Shown: positions 17,898 through 26,772 of the stretch, piece by piece | Position numbering within the stretch: the stretch's first letter is position 1 | Layout: each line of letters begins with the position of its first letter | Assembly: GCF_003032475.1 (NCBI RefSeq) | Contig: NZ_CP028369.1 | Coordinates: forward strand, 1,860,001-1,924,000 | Length of the DNA: 64,000 nt | Source of the DNA: Streptomyces sp. P3 | GTDB taxonomy: Bacteria > Actinomycetota > Actinomycetes > Streptomycetales > Streptomycetaceae | Reading direction: 5' to 3' | Translations under genes and position numbers: made by a program | The notes under the pieces: model-generated | Told to the model about the DNA's origin: nothing | Database searches by the model: none | What the model saw: only the letters and a program-made list of their open reading frames with translations

Positions 17898-18158
17898 TTG
17901 AAGATCACCTTCTCCTCCCGTGCCTGGGAGGACTATCTGTGGTGGCAGCATCAGGACCGGAAGATCCTGAAGCGCATCAACACGCTCATCGCGGACATCG
18001 CCCGGAACGGCAACGAGGGGATCGGCAAACCGGAACCGCTCAAACACGGATTCCAGGGCTACTGGTCGCGCCGTATCAACGACGAGCACCGGCTGATCTA
18101 CAAGGCCACCGAGGACGGCGTCCTGATCGCACAGTGCCGCTACCACTACGAGAGCTGA
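17898..18158 (+). CDS. yoeB: YoeB-family ribosome-dependent mRNA endonuclease toxin
   Basis: The 86-residue protein keeps the catalytic set of E. coli YoeB at identical positions: E46, R65, H83 and Y84 (GKPEPLKHGF, DEHRLIYK, CRYHYES). It cleaves mRNA in the ribosomal A site when freed from YefM. Start ATG at 17898. A shared terminator hairpin lies 45 bp downstream. The pair sits between the displaced aminotransferase fragment and the helicase module, as expected for a stabilising module of a mobile region. Confidence 0.95.
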   Translation: MKITFSSRAWEDYLWWQHQDRKILKRINTLIADIARNGNEGIGKPEPLKHGFQGYWSRRINDEHRLIYKATEDGVLIAQCRYHYES

Positions 18159-18203
18159 CCGGACTCGCCGGGATCGAGCTCCGCCTCTGTCGGCCCCGGT
18201 GTC

Positions 18204-18229
18204 GTGCCGACGATGACGCACGTCGGCAC
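18204..18229. terminator. Bidirectional terminator between yoeB and the pRiA4b-type gene
   Basis: A perfect 8-bp stem GTGCCGAC / GTCGGCAC with a 10-nt loop lies between the two convergent stop codons. Confidence 0.7.
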
Positions 18230-18230
18230 C

Positions 18231-20340
18231 TCATCGTCGGCGCTGGGATCCGACTTTGGTCGCGGACCTGCGCAGTCGCTTGGCCAGCGCCTTGTCCCGA
18301 GCCCTCACAAGCCGCCCTGCCGCCTCCAGCACGGCCCCGGTGGCGGGGTGGCGGCAGCGCCACAGGTCGTCGGCGGCCTGTTCCAGCAGCGGCAGCACCG
18401 AGTCCCCCTCCTGTTCCAGGAACATGGCGAGTGCCTCGTCCGCCACGCCGAGCGGGCCCCACAGATGGTCCACGAGCTTCCACAGCTGGAGTTCCGGGCC
18501 GTGTCCTCCGGGGGTCTCACCACGGTCGGCCAGCGTGATCGCCGCAGTCTCGGCGCAGCCGGGGACCTGGGAGGCCGCGGCTTTGCGCAGGACCGCGAGC
18601 GCTCGCGGTTCATCGAGTTCCGCGAGCACCGGCGCGGCGGCAAGGCGACGGAGGGCGGCATCGGCTTCCAGACCGGCGCAGGCGTCGATGAGCTGGACTG
18701 CGGCTGAGCCCTGGCCACGATGACTGATCCATCCGGTGATCTCGGAGCGGGCGGACTCCTGGTCGTAGTCGAGCAGGGCGTCGAGCAAGGTCGGGGCGTC
18801 TGCGTCGGCCAGTTCGCCGATGAGAGGAGCGTGGAATCCCTCGGCGAGCAGGTACTCGCGCAGTCCGTGGCGTCCCAGCGGAGTGAGCCGGAGCCGTGTC
18901 CCGGCCGGCCGAGTGCCGTCGCCGTCCTCAGCGCTCGCGTCGGTGCCGAGGATACCGAGGATGACGTGATCCCGCTGCCGACTCGTCTCCGGGCCGGTCT
19001 CGACCTCCGCCGCCTGATACTCGACGAGGGCAACGGCCGCCTGGTCGAGGATCTGCAGGAGGAACAGTTCTACCAGCCGTGCCTCCTGCTTCGGGAGCCC
19101 CTCGCGGAGAGCGCCGACGAGCAGCACGGTGTCCAGCCGGGCCGAGGCCGTCCTCGTCCTCTATGTCCACCGCGCCGAGCAGCACCGGGGACAGGCCGAG
19201 GTTCCCGAGGTCGTTCAGATCGTCGAGGTCGTCTCCGAGCGCATCGCACCAGAGTTCCAGTACTCCCTCGTCGTCCGCGGCAGCGGGCAGGCCGGCACCG
19301 GGGTGGGCGACGCCCCTGCCGATCTCCACCAGGTCCGCGTACACGGCGAGCCTCCAGGGGTCGTCCAGGCAGGGCAGGTCTCCGGAGCTGCGCAGGCGGG
19401 CCAGCCGCTTGTCGCGCTCCTCGGGTCGGAGGGCGCTCAGTTCGTCGTCCTGGGTCCACAGTTCGAGTTCCTGGACGGCCTGGCGGCCCAGTGCGGGCTT
19501 GAGCACGTCCCGGGATGTGACGGCTCGTCCGCCCTGGCACCAGTGGGCCAGGCGGAGCGCGGAGGCGATCAGCGGCACCTTCCGGGCGGCCGCGGCGAGT
19601 TCCGCGCGCGGTGCGAGGGAGACGGGCCGCACCGGGACGGACCCCATGTCCAAGCCGTCGTCCTCGTCGATGTGGACCTCGCCGCAGGAACAGCGCCGCC
19701 CGCCGGGGGCGGCTGCGGCCGGGCCTGGTGCCGGGGAGGCCGTGGGCCGCCGCGGGGCGAGGCCGGCCAGTTCTCGGTCCAGGGCGTCGCGGTCGAAGCG
19801 GGCGGGGTCGAAGCCTTCCTCGCGCAAAGTCTCCACCAGGTCGGCCCACGGCTCGGGGGCCGGTGCGCCACGGTCCGCGACGGCGTCGAGTACGGCTTGC
19901 AGCCCCCAGGCTCCGCCGATGTCCTCGGCGCGGGGCATGGCGCGGCGACCGCCGGTACAGCCGACGCGTCGGTCGGGGGTGGACGCGGGGAGGATCTTCT
20001 CCAGCGTGATCCGGTGCTGCCAGTCGTCGCCGAAGTCGTAGGTGTACTCCAGTCGGCCGCCTTCGTCGGGCAGCACCTCCGCCACGGTCACGGACTCCTC
20101 GTCGGCGTCGCGGAAAGGATCGCGGTCCAACGGTGCGTCGAAGTCGACGAACTGGCAGCCCGAGGCAGGTTCGGTGAAGGAGTGCAGGTGCGAGTCGTCC
20201 CAGCCGAAGCACGTCTGGACGATGTCGTGCAGGCAACCGAGCGAGGTGTCGGCGGGCAGGGTGACCCGACGCCAGATCGGCGGGCTGGTGTCTCGCAGGA
20301 CGATCTTCAACTGGTACGTCGGCACGGGCTCGGCGGTCAC
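18231..20340 (-). pseudogene. pRiA4b ORF-3 / IS1096 TnpR-like family gene, interrupted by a frameshift
   Basis: The GTG at 20340 starts a PRiA4_ORF3 domain: YQLKIVLRDTSPPIWRRV, then SHLHSF, YDFGDDWQHRITLEK and the Cys-containing CTGGRRAMP. A SEC-C-like CSCGEVH patch and a helical region follow. The reading frame breaks near 19140-19160: VDIEDEDG continues properly only in another frame, as ARLDTVLLVGALREG and onward to 18231. A one-base change would restore about 700 residues. The downstream half has HEAT-like helical repeats (LLDALLDYDQESA, AALRRLAAAPVLAEL). Sequencing error, programmed shifting or true decay are all possible. It is divergent to the SNF2 gene. Confidence 0.75.
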
Positions 20341-20520
20341 GGCGGTAAGTTCCTCGAGGCGGAGGCGGATTGCGGCACCGGTAACGGGCTGCGATCGCGG
20401 AGGACCGCGCCGGTTTCCCGGCGGGTGCCCGTGACATCTTTCCGCACTGCGCCGAACGGGCGAAGCGTTTCTGGCGGTCGCTGTCCGTCTGCGTGGATAG
20501 CCTTGACCTGCCGAGGGCGC

Positions 20521-23481
20521 ATGGGCTACTACCCGCGCCCTCCCGAACAGTTGCAGGGAGCCTGGCCAGGAGTGGGCGTGAGGGCGAAGGTTGATCCGTC
20601 GGCGGAGCCCGAGTCGGCGACCTGGGACCGGGAACGGATGTTTGCCCGGTTGCCGGAGCTCGCCGGGGGCGAGGCGGTGTTCCTTCCCGCGGACCCGCCC
20701 CGGACGGGGCGGATGGCGTTCTGGACGCCCGGGAGCAAGCCACCGGACCTCGGGGTGGAGCCCGAGGAACTCACCGTGGTCCGCCCGCACGGTTCGTCCG
20801 TGCGCCGGGCGCGGGTGGCCGCCGTGTCGCTCTCCGTGGAGCAGGCGCTGCCGCTGCTGACCCGCTGCCGGGCACTCGGCGCGGACGGCAGCGGGCGAGC
20901 GTCGGCCGGTACCGCGTTCTGGGGCACAGCGGCCCTGCTGGGGCTGCGTCTGCTCGCCCGGGGCCGGACACTGCCCGGGGTGTCGCCGGAAGGATTCGAC
21001 GCCTGGCGGGTCGGCCCGCTGGACACCGAGGACCACGAGCTCTTGGCCACCCTTGCCGCCGCCATGCCGCCGGAGGCTCGCGCGGTCGCGGTTCCCGGAT
21101 CTTCCCCGCTCACGCTCCCGGCGGCCGAGCCGCTGCTGCGGGCCTTCCTGGACGCCGTGGCCGATTCCCTCGCCCGCCCTCCCGCCGCCCGCCAGGTGAC
21201 CGGCGGACCGGCGTTCGCGGCGCGCGCCCCGCAGTCCGTACCCGAGCAGCGGAGGTGGGCGGCGGAGGTCGCCGCCGGCCGCGACGCGGGGCTGGCGGTG
21301 TCGCTGCGGCTGGAACTGGGCCGTGCGGAATCCTTCCGGGCCGTGGTCCAGCTGCGCAGCCTGGCCGATCCCACGGTGCTCGCCGACGCCGCGGACCTGT
21401 GGTCCGGCAGGGCCACCGCCCCCGAACTGTTCGGCCCACGGGCCAAGGTGGACACGCTGCTGACGCTGCGCCGGGCCGCCCGCGCCTGGCCCCCGGCCGG
21501 ACGGCTGCTGGACTCCGCCGCCCCGGCAGGTCTGGAGCTGTCCGACGAGGAGGCCCAGGCGCTGCTGGGTGACGCGGCGGAAAGCCTTGCCGCCGCCGGG
21601 GTCGCGGTGCACTGGCCCAGGGAGCTGGTGCGCGAGCTGACCGCCTCCGGAGTCCTGGAACCCGTACGCCGTCAGGGGACGCAGTCTGCGGCCGAGTCCT
21701 TCCTGTCCTCCGGCGGCCTGTTGGACTTCCGCTGGCGGGTCGCCCTCGGGGACCGGGAACTCACCGAGGAGGAGCTGGAACGGCTGGTCCAGTCGCACCG
21801 GCCGATCGTGCGGCTGCGCGACCAGTGGGTGGTCGTGGACCAGGAGTTGGTCCGTCGGCTGCGCCGGGCGGCGCAGTCCAGGACGGCCTCGCTCACCCCG
21901 ATCGACGCCCTGGGTGCCGCGCTCACCGGCAGCGTGGAGGTGGACGGCGAACAGGTGGCGGTCACCGCCGGCGGCGTACTGGAGGAGCTGCGCTCCCGGA
22001 TCGCCGACCCCGAGGCCCGCGCCGCGCGGGAGCCCCACGGGCCGCCGAAAGCCCTGGCCGCGACCCTGCGCGACTACCAGCTGCGCGGTCTGAACTGGCT
22101 GCACCGGATGACCTCGCTCGGCCTGGGCGGCTGCCTCGCCGACGACATGGGCCTGGGCAAGACCGTCACCCTGATCGCTCTCCACCTGCGCCGCCAGGAA
22201 CGGAAGAGCACCGCCGGCTCCACCCTGGTGGTCTGCCCCGCCTCACTGCTCGGCAACTGGGAGCGCGAGATCCGGCGCTTCGCACCGGCCACCCCGGTGC
22301 GCCGCTTCCACGGCCCCGGCCGTGACCTGGCCGGCCTCGACGACGGAGCGGACGGCGGCTTCGTCCTGACCACCTACGGGACCATGCGCCGCGACACCGA
22401 ACGCCTCACCGGGCAGCCCTGGGGCCTGCTCGTCGCCGATGAGGCCCAGCACGTCAAGAACCCGCACGCGCTCACCGCCCAGGCCCTGCGCCGGATCCCC
22501 TCGCGGGGACGGATCGCGCTGACCGGCACCCCGGTCGAGAACAACCTGTCCGAGCTGTGGTCACTGCTCGACTGGACCACCCCCGGCCTGCTCGGCACAC
22601 TCACCTCCTTCCGTGACCGCTACGCCACGGCCGTCGAGGGCGACCGCGACGAGCAGGCCGCACGACGGCTGGCCGCTCTGGTCCGCCCCTTCCTGCTGCG
22701 CCGGCGCAAGTCCGACCCCGGCATCGCGCCCGAACTGCCGCCCAAGACCGAGACCGACCAGCCGGTGCCCCTGACGAAGGAGCAGGTGTCGCTGTACGAG
22801 GCGCTGGTACGCGAGCTCATGGCCGAGATCGAGGAGAGGCAGGGCATCGCACGGCGCGGCCTGGTAATGAAGCTGCTCACCGGCCTGAAGCAGGTCTGCA
22901 ACCACCCCGCGCAGTTCCTGAAGGAACCCGCGGGAGCCAAGCTCCCCGGCCGCTCGGGGAAACTGGAGCTCCTGGACGAACTCCTGGACACCGTCCTGGC
23001 CGAGGACGGGTCGGCCCTGGTCTTCACCCAATACGTGGCCATGGGCACGCTGATCGAGCGCCACCTGGCCGATCGCGGCGTGGACACCCTGTTCCTGCAC
23101 GGAGGCACCACGGTCAAACGCCGCGAGGAGATGGTCGACGCCTTCCAGAGCGGCGAGAGGAAGGTGTTCCTGCTGTCCCTCAAAGCCGCCGGGACCGGCC
23201 TGAACCTGACCCGGGCCGGACACGTCATCCACTACGACCGCTGGTGGAACCCGGCCGTGGAGGACCAGGCCACCGACCGCGCCTACCGGATCGGACAGAC
23301 CCAGCCGGTCCAGGTGCACAAGCTGCTCGCCGAGGGCACCGTGGAGGACCGGGTCGCCGAGATGCTCCGCCGGAAGCGGGAGCTGGCCGACTCGGTACTC
23401 GGCTCGGGCGAGGCGGCCTTCAGCGAACTGAGCGACAGCGAACTGGCCGAACTGGTCACGCTGCGAAGGACGGAACGATGA
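20521..23481 (+). CDS. SNF2/Swi2-family DEAD-like helicase
   Basis: From the ATG at 20521 the protein has 986 residues. A GTG at 20578, with AGGAG 5 nt upstream, is a credible alternative. An N-terminal actinobacterial domain (about 1-500, family SNF2_assoc/DUF3670-like by layout) precedes the helicase core: DDMGLGKT (541-548), LVVCPASLLGNW, the DEAQ box (640-643), LTGTPVENN, then helicase C motifs VFTQYVAMG, SLKAAGTGLNLT and DRAYRIGQTQPV. It should translocate on duplex DNA and remodel DNA-protein complexes. Its stop overlaps the SWIM gene start (ATGA), so the two proteins probably act together. Confidence 0.93.
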   Translation: MGYYPRPPEQLQGAWPGVGVRAKVDPSAEPESATWDRERMFARLPELAGGEAVFLPADPPRTGRMAFWTPGSKPPDLGVEPEELTVVRPHGSSVRRARVAAVSLSVEQALPLLTRCRALGADGSGRASAGTAFWGTAALLGLRLLARGRTLPGVSPEGFDAWRVGPLDTEDHELLATLAAAMPPEARAVAVPGSSPLTLPAAEPLLRAFLDAVADSLARPPAARQVTGGPAFAARAPQSVPEQRRWAAEVAAGRDAGLAVSLRLELGRAESFRAVVQLRSLADPTVLADAADLWSGRATAPELFGPRAKVDTLLTLRRAARAWPPAGRLLDSAAPAGLELSDEEAQALLGDAAESLAAAGVAVHWPRELVRELTASGVLEPVRRQGTQSAAESFLSSGGLLDFRWRVALGDRELTEEELERLVQSHRPIVRLRDQWVVVDQELVRRLRRAAQSRTASLTPIDALGAALTGSVEVDGEQVAVTAGGVLEELRSRIADPEARAAREPHGPPKALAATLRDYQLRGLNWLHRMTSLGLGGCLADDMGLGKTVTLIALHLRRQERKSTAGSTLVVCPASLLGNWEREIRRFAPATPVRRFHGPGRDLAGLDDGADGGFVLTTYGTMRRDTERLTGQPWGLLVADEAQHVKNPHALTAQALRRIPSRGRIALTGTPVENNLSELWSLLDWTTPGLLGTLTSFRDRYATAVEGDRDEQAARRLAALVRPFLLRRRKSDPGIAPELPPKTETDQPVPLTKEQVSLYEALVRELMAEIEERQGIARRGLVMKLLTGLKQVCNHPAQFLKEPAGAKLPGRSGKLELLDELLDTVLAEDGSALVFTQYVAMGTLIERHLADRGVDTLFLHGGTTVKRREEMVDAFQSGERKVFLLSLKAAGTGLNLTRAGHVIHYDRWWNPAVEDQATDRAYRIGQTQPVQVHKLLAEGTVEDRVAEMLRRKRELADSVLGSGEAAFSELSDSELAELVTLRRTER

Positions 23482-24791
23482 CCGGGCGCGGCCGGCCGGG
23501 CGAGTCGGCCGCGCGTACCTTCGAGGCACTCCCGCCGGCCAAGGGCAGCCGCGCGCCCTTCGCCGAGTCCTGGTGGGGCCGCGCGTGGCTGCGGTCCTTG
23601 GAGGAGTCCTCCCTGGACTCCGGCCGCCTCTCGCGCGGCCGGACCTACGCGCGCGGCGGCGCGGTCGGACCGGTCACCGTCGCCCCCGGCTCGGCCGCCG
23701 CCCCGGTACAGGGCAGCCGCCGCACCCCGTACCGTTCCACGGTCCAGGTGGAGCAGCTGACGGACCAGCAGTGGGACCGGCTGCTCGACATGATCGCCGA
23801 GCGGGCCGCCAACATCGCCGCACTGCTGGACGGCGAGATGCCCGCCGGGCTCGCCGACGACGCGGCAGCCGCCGGTGTCCCGCTGCTGCCCGGCCCACGG
23901 GACCTCGACCCCGAGTGCAGCTGCCCCGACTGGGGCTACCCCTGTAAACACGCCGCGGCCCTCTGCTACCAGGTCGCCCGGCTCCTGGACCGCGCCCCCT
24001 TCGTGCTGCTGCTCCTGCGGGGTCGCGGCGAGCAGGAGCTGATGGACGAGCTCGGCCGCCGCAACACCACCCGCGCCTCCGCCGAAGCCGCGGTGTCTGC
24101 GACGACGACAGGCGCGGATCCGTACGGGTCCCCGGCCCCGACCGGCGATCCCGCAGCGCTCGCCTTCGCCTCACGCGCCGAACTGCCGCCCCTGCCCTCC
24201 CCGCCCCCGCTGCCCGACCGGGCCGGACGCGGCCCCGCGCTGGTGGACTCGGCCGTCCCGGAGCCCGGCGTGGACCCGGCCGCACTCGAACTGCTCGCCG
24301 TCGACGCCGCTGTGCGTGCCCACCATCTGCTCGCCGGAGCCCTCGGTACGCGGCATGCCGACACGGCTCCGCCCGTCCCACTCACCGAATGGCAGGACGC
24401 CGTCCGCCTCGCCGCCACTCACCCCACCCCGGAAGTCTTCGCCCGGATCGCCGCGAACTGCGGCCGCACTCCCCGCGAACTCGCCGCCGCCACCCGCGCG
24501 TGGCGGCACGGCGGCGCCGCGTCCCTGGACGTACTGAACAGCTCTTGGACCCCACCCGCCTCCCGCCTGGAGCGTGACCGCGAGGCGCTGCGAGCGGACT
24601 GGGCCGACGGCAGACCGCCCCGGCTCCGCTCCTGGCGCAACCGCTGGACCGTCGAGGGCCGCGACGCCCAACTGCGCCTGGGCCGGGACGGACTGTGGTA
24701 CCCGTACACCAAGGATCAGGGCACCTGGTGGCCGGCCGGACCGCCTGACGCCGATCCCGCCGTCGTCCTGACCGCTCTCCTCGAAACATGA
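23478..24791 (+). CDS. SWIM zinc-finger protein coupled to the SNF2 helicase
   Basis: The 437-residue protein has the N-terminal PFAESWWGRAWLRSLE motif typical of this family and the SWIM zinc site CSCPDWGYPCKH (C147, C149, C156, H158). A long Pro/Ala-rich middle and a C-terminal WTVEGRDAQLRLGRDGLWYPY segment follow. SWIM domains bind DNA or proteins. From memory, SNF2 helicases and SWIM proteins recur as neighbours in actinobacteria. The gene overlaps the helicase by 4 bp. The target of the pair is unknown. Confidence 0.9.
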   Translation: MTGRGRPGESAARTFEALPPAKGSRAPFAESWWGRAWLRSLEESSLDSGRLSRGRTYARGGAVGPVTVAPGSAAAPVQGSRRTPYRSTVQVEQLTDQQWDRLLDMIAERAANIAALLDGEMPAGLADDAAAAGVPLLPGPRDLDPECSCPDWGYPCKHAAALCYQVARLLDRAPFVLLLLRGRGEQELMDELGRRNTTRASAEAAVSATTTGADPYGSPAPTGDPAALAFASRAELPPLPSPPPLPDRAGRGPALVDSAVPEPGVDPAALELLAVDAAVRAHHLLAGALGTRHADTAPPVPLTEWQDAVRLAATHPTPEVFARIAANCGRTPRELAAATRAWRHGGAASLDVLNSSWTPPASRLERDREALRADWADGRPPRLRSWRNRWTVEGRDAQLRLGRDGLWYPYTKDQGTWWPAGPPDADPAVVLTALLET

Positions 24792-24926
24792 TGCTCGGGG
24801 TGCCCCCGCGATCCACCGATTCCGTCCCCGGCCGCACGGTTCGTTCGGTCGCGCGGCGACGAGGCGCGGATCCGGTCGGCGCCCCGACCGGCGACGGCGG
24901 ACTCCCAGATGAGCCCTGTGCGCCGC

Positions 24927-24947
24927 ATACGAATGAGTGGGTGAACG
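24927..24947. repeat. Junction motif copy J2 (21 bp)
   Basis: This copy of the AWACRAATRRGTGNGTGAACG motif lies in the gap after the SWIM gene. The next ~20 bp (GAGGAGTCGCCCGGGTGACC) still resemble the start of the aminotransferase fragments, but no further homology follows. With J3 it brackets the ATPase gene as a direct repeat. Confidence 0.6.
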
Positions 24948-25002
24948 AGGAGTCGCCCGGGTGACCGGTGAGCAGGCAGCACCGCCCACTCCTGATCGAC
25001 CG

Positions 25003-26424
25003 TCACGTCCAGGCGCCGATGAGGTCCTCGGGTGTCAGGCTGAGAACACCTTGGGCGGTGCACCCGCTGCGGGCGACGGCAAGCAGCGGAGTGGAGTCGT
25101 CGGCACCGGGCAACTGGCCGCGATGCGTGATGAGCCGGGCGAGGTCACGGTTGTCGAAACCCGTATTCTCCAGCCATTTGACCGAGCCGACAAAGGTGAT
25201 CTTCTTGGCGATGGGGGAACGGTCCGCACCGACCAGGTCGATTTCCGGATCGTTCGTGCGGGTCCAGTAGCCACCGATCACATGGGTACCCTCGGGCAAC
25301 CGCTCGTCGGTCAGGCGCCACAGGGCTTCACGGATCACGGGTTCGACGGCCCGGCCACGCCACGACGTCCAACTGGCGCGGACGGACTGGAGGACACGGT
25401 CGCCGCGACCTCGTTCGATCACGGGAATGCCAGGGCCGATGAAGGAAAGCCAGAAGCGTAGATAAGGGTCGTCGATCCGATAGCGGGTCTCGCGACTGGG
25501 CCTGGTGGACAGGGGCAGGTCTGCTGCGACCATGCGGCGAGCGGTGAGAACGTCGAGGGATCGTTTCGCGGAGCCTGGATTGAGGTCGCCGGCTGCCCGG
25601 CCGATGAGGGTGAAAGTGCGTTCTCCGTGTCCGATGGCGCTCAGGACGGTACGGGCTTGTGCCTCGGTGGGAAATTCCGCGGCCAGGGTGCGCTCGCCGC
25701 TGACGAGCAGGGCAGAGGTCGGACGGAGCAGGGCGTGTTCGAGGTACTCCCACAACGTGCCGCCGCGCGGCCATTCCTCGAGGATGAGCGGCAGCCCGCC
25801 GGAAACCAGGTAGGCGTCGAAGGCGTCGGCGGGCTCCAGCTCCAGCATGGTGGCGACCTCAGCGGGATTGAGCGGAGGAACCACCATCTCGGTGCCGCGC
25901 TGATAGAACGGACGACCGTAGGTGTTCAGCTCTTCCATCGTGGCGAGATCAGAGCCAATGAGGACGAGCAGAACAGGGAGCTTGGACAGTGTTCGATCGA
26001 ACGCTTTCTGCAGCGAGCCCTCGAAACTGGGATCCTCGCGCACGAGGTAAGGCATCTCGTCGAGCACGACCACGCTGGATGCGTCTCTGGGCAGGACACC
26101 GGCGAGCAGACTCAGAGCTGCGTCCCAACTCTGTGGGACGGCGAAGTCCGAGATCCGGTCGGCGTCGGCAAGTGGAGAAGCGGCGAGCTCGGCAGTGAAG
26201 CCTGCCAGATCCTCGGACTTCGACCCTCCGACGGCGGTGAAAAAGACGTGCGGGAGCGCGGCCCGCTCCAGAAACTCCTCCACAAGGCGGGATTTGCCAA
26301 CGCGCCGTCGGCCCCGGATCAGTACGGCGCGGCCGGGCCGCCCGCCTCGCCCACCGCTCCTCACGTCCGTCAGTAGCTCGTCAAGGAGGTGAAGCTCCCT
26401 ACGCCGCCCCACGAATCCGTCCAT
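25003..26424 (-). CDS. AAA/NTPase of the archaeal-ATPase (DUF234) type
   Basis: The start at 26424 (MDGFVGRRRELHLL) is preferred: a GAGGTG site lies 9 nt upstream and the AT-rich palindrome then falls in the promoter zone. The 473-residue protein has Walker A GRRRVGKS (38-45) and Walker B VVVLDEMPY (118-126). A winged-helix region follows, then a C-terminal DUF234-like part with DDPYLRFWLSFI and the nuclease-like EIDLVGADR. Family members are STAND-like ATPases fused to a PD-(D/E)XK remnant; their role is unproven. The gene sits between J2 and J3, suggesting it entered as a unit. Confidence 0.88.
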   Translation of the reverse strand: MDGFVGRRRELHLLDELLTDVRSGGRGGRPGRAVLIRGRRRVGKSRLVEEFLERAALPHVFFTAVGGSKSEDLAGFTAELAASPLADADRISDFAVPQSWDAALSLLAGVLPRDASSVVVLDEMPYLVREDPSFEGSLQKAFDRTLSKLPVLLVLIGSDLATMEELNTYGRPFYQRGTEMVVPPLNPAEVATMLELEPADAFDAYLVSGGLPLILEEWPRGGTLWEYLEHALLRPTSALLVSGERTLAAEFPTEAQARTVLSAIGHGERTFTLIGRAAGDLNPGSAKRSLDVLTARRMVAADLPLSTRPSRETRYRIDDPYLRFWLSFIGPGIPVIERGRGDRVLQSVRASWTSWRGRAVEPVIREALWRLTDERLPEGTHVIGGYWTRTNDPEIDLVGADRSPIAKKITFVGSVKWLENTGFDNRDLARLITHRGQLPGADDSTPLLAVARSGCTAQGVLSLTPEDLIGAWT

Positions 26425-26460
26425 GCCAGAGTCACCTCGAACGTTCGACACACCTTCCTG

Positions 26461-26505
26461 CATGAAACTTTCTTTCATGAAACTTGCATGAATGCAAGTT
26501 CATGA
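26461..26505. promoter_or_regulatory. AT-rich palindromic operator upstream of the ATPase gene
   Basis: A 9-bp perfect inverted repeat AACTTGCAT-GA-ATGCAAGTT (26481-26500) is flanked by the palindrome TTTCATGAAA (26473-26482) and two copies of CATGAAACTT (26461-26470 and 26476-26485). The AT content is far above the surroundings. It lies 37-80 bp upstream of the chosen ATPase start, the expected place for an operator. Confidence 0.6.
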
Positions 26506-26560
26506 CCCGTGAGGTCAGGGCCACCCGCCTGGGCCGACGTCGCAGGCTGGGAAACACGGG

Positions 26561-26581
26561 AAACAAATGGGTGCGTGAACG
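26561..26581. repeat. Junction motif copy J3 (21 bp)
   Basis: The third copy of the AWACRAATRRGTGNGTGAACG motif is followed at once by aminotransferase-derived sequence, exactly as at J1. Read leftward, it lies upstream of the ATPase operator. Confidence 0.68.
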
Positions 26582-26584
26582 CGG

Positions 26585-26702
26585 AGCGGGCTGAGTGACG
26601 GCCGTTCCGGCGCTCGTCACGGCCGTGCGCTCGGCGAAGCAGTACCTGACGTAGGTCGCCTCCGGGCCCTCCCAATACGCCGTGGCCGAGGCCCTGCGCC
26701 TC
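26585..26702 (+). pseudogene. Displaced fragment B of the aminotransferase gene, decayed
   Basis: About 118 bp align without gaps to 15750-15867 of the intact aminotransferase gene. The homology starts at the same codon as fragment A. Two nonsense changes are visible (the Trp codon of VGW to TGA, and the Tyr codon of LTYV to TAG), and homology stops at the Leu-Pro-Asp codons. It is an older or more decayed scar than fragment A. Confidence 0.82.
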
Positions 26703-26735
26703 GGGCCGCGTGCCGTGCCGCACGGCCTTCGGCAC

Positions 26736-26766
26736 TTGACCTTGCAGTCGCCATAACGCTGAAGAT
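26736..26766 (+). promoter_or_regulatory. MerR-type promoter with 19-bp spacer
   Basis: A -35 TTGACC (26736-26741) and a -10 GAAGAT (26761-26766) are separated by 19 bp, the over-long spacing that MerR regulators correct by bending DNA. Initiation 7 nt on would fall on the ATG at 26773, giving a leaderless mRNA; no ribosome site is visible. Confidence 0.5.
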
Positions 26767-26772
26767 GAAGTC

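Noticed and set aside
19129..20520. Upstream extension of the SNF2 helicase frame
   Set aside because: It is antisense to the pRiA4b-type gene; helicase-like sequence starts near 20521-20580.
20341..22185. Upstream extension of the leftward pRiA4b-type frame
   Set aside because: This part is antisense to the SNF2 helicase and lacks conserved motifs; the family domain begins at 20340.
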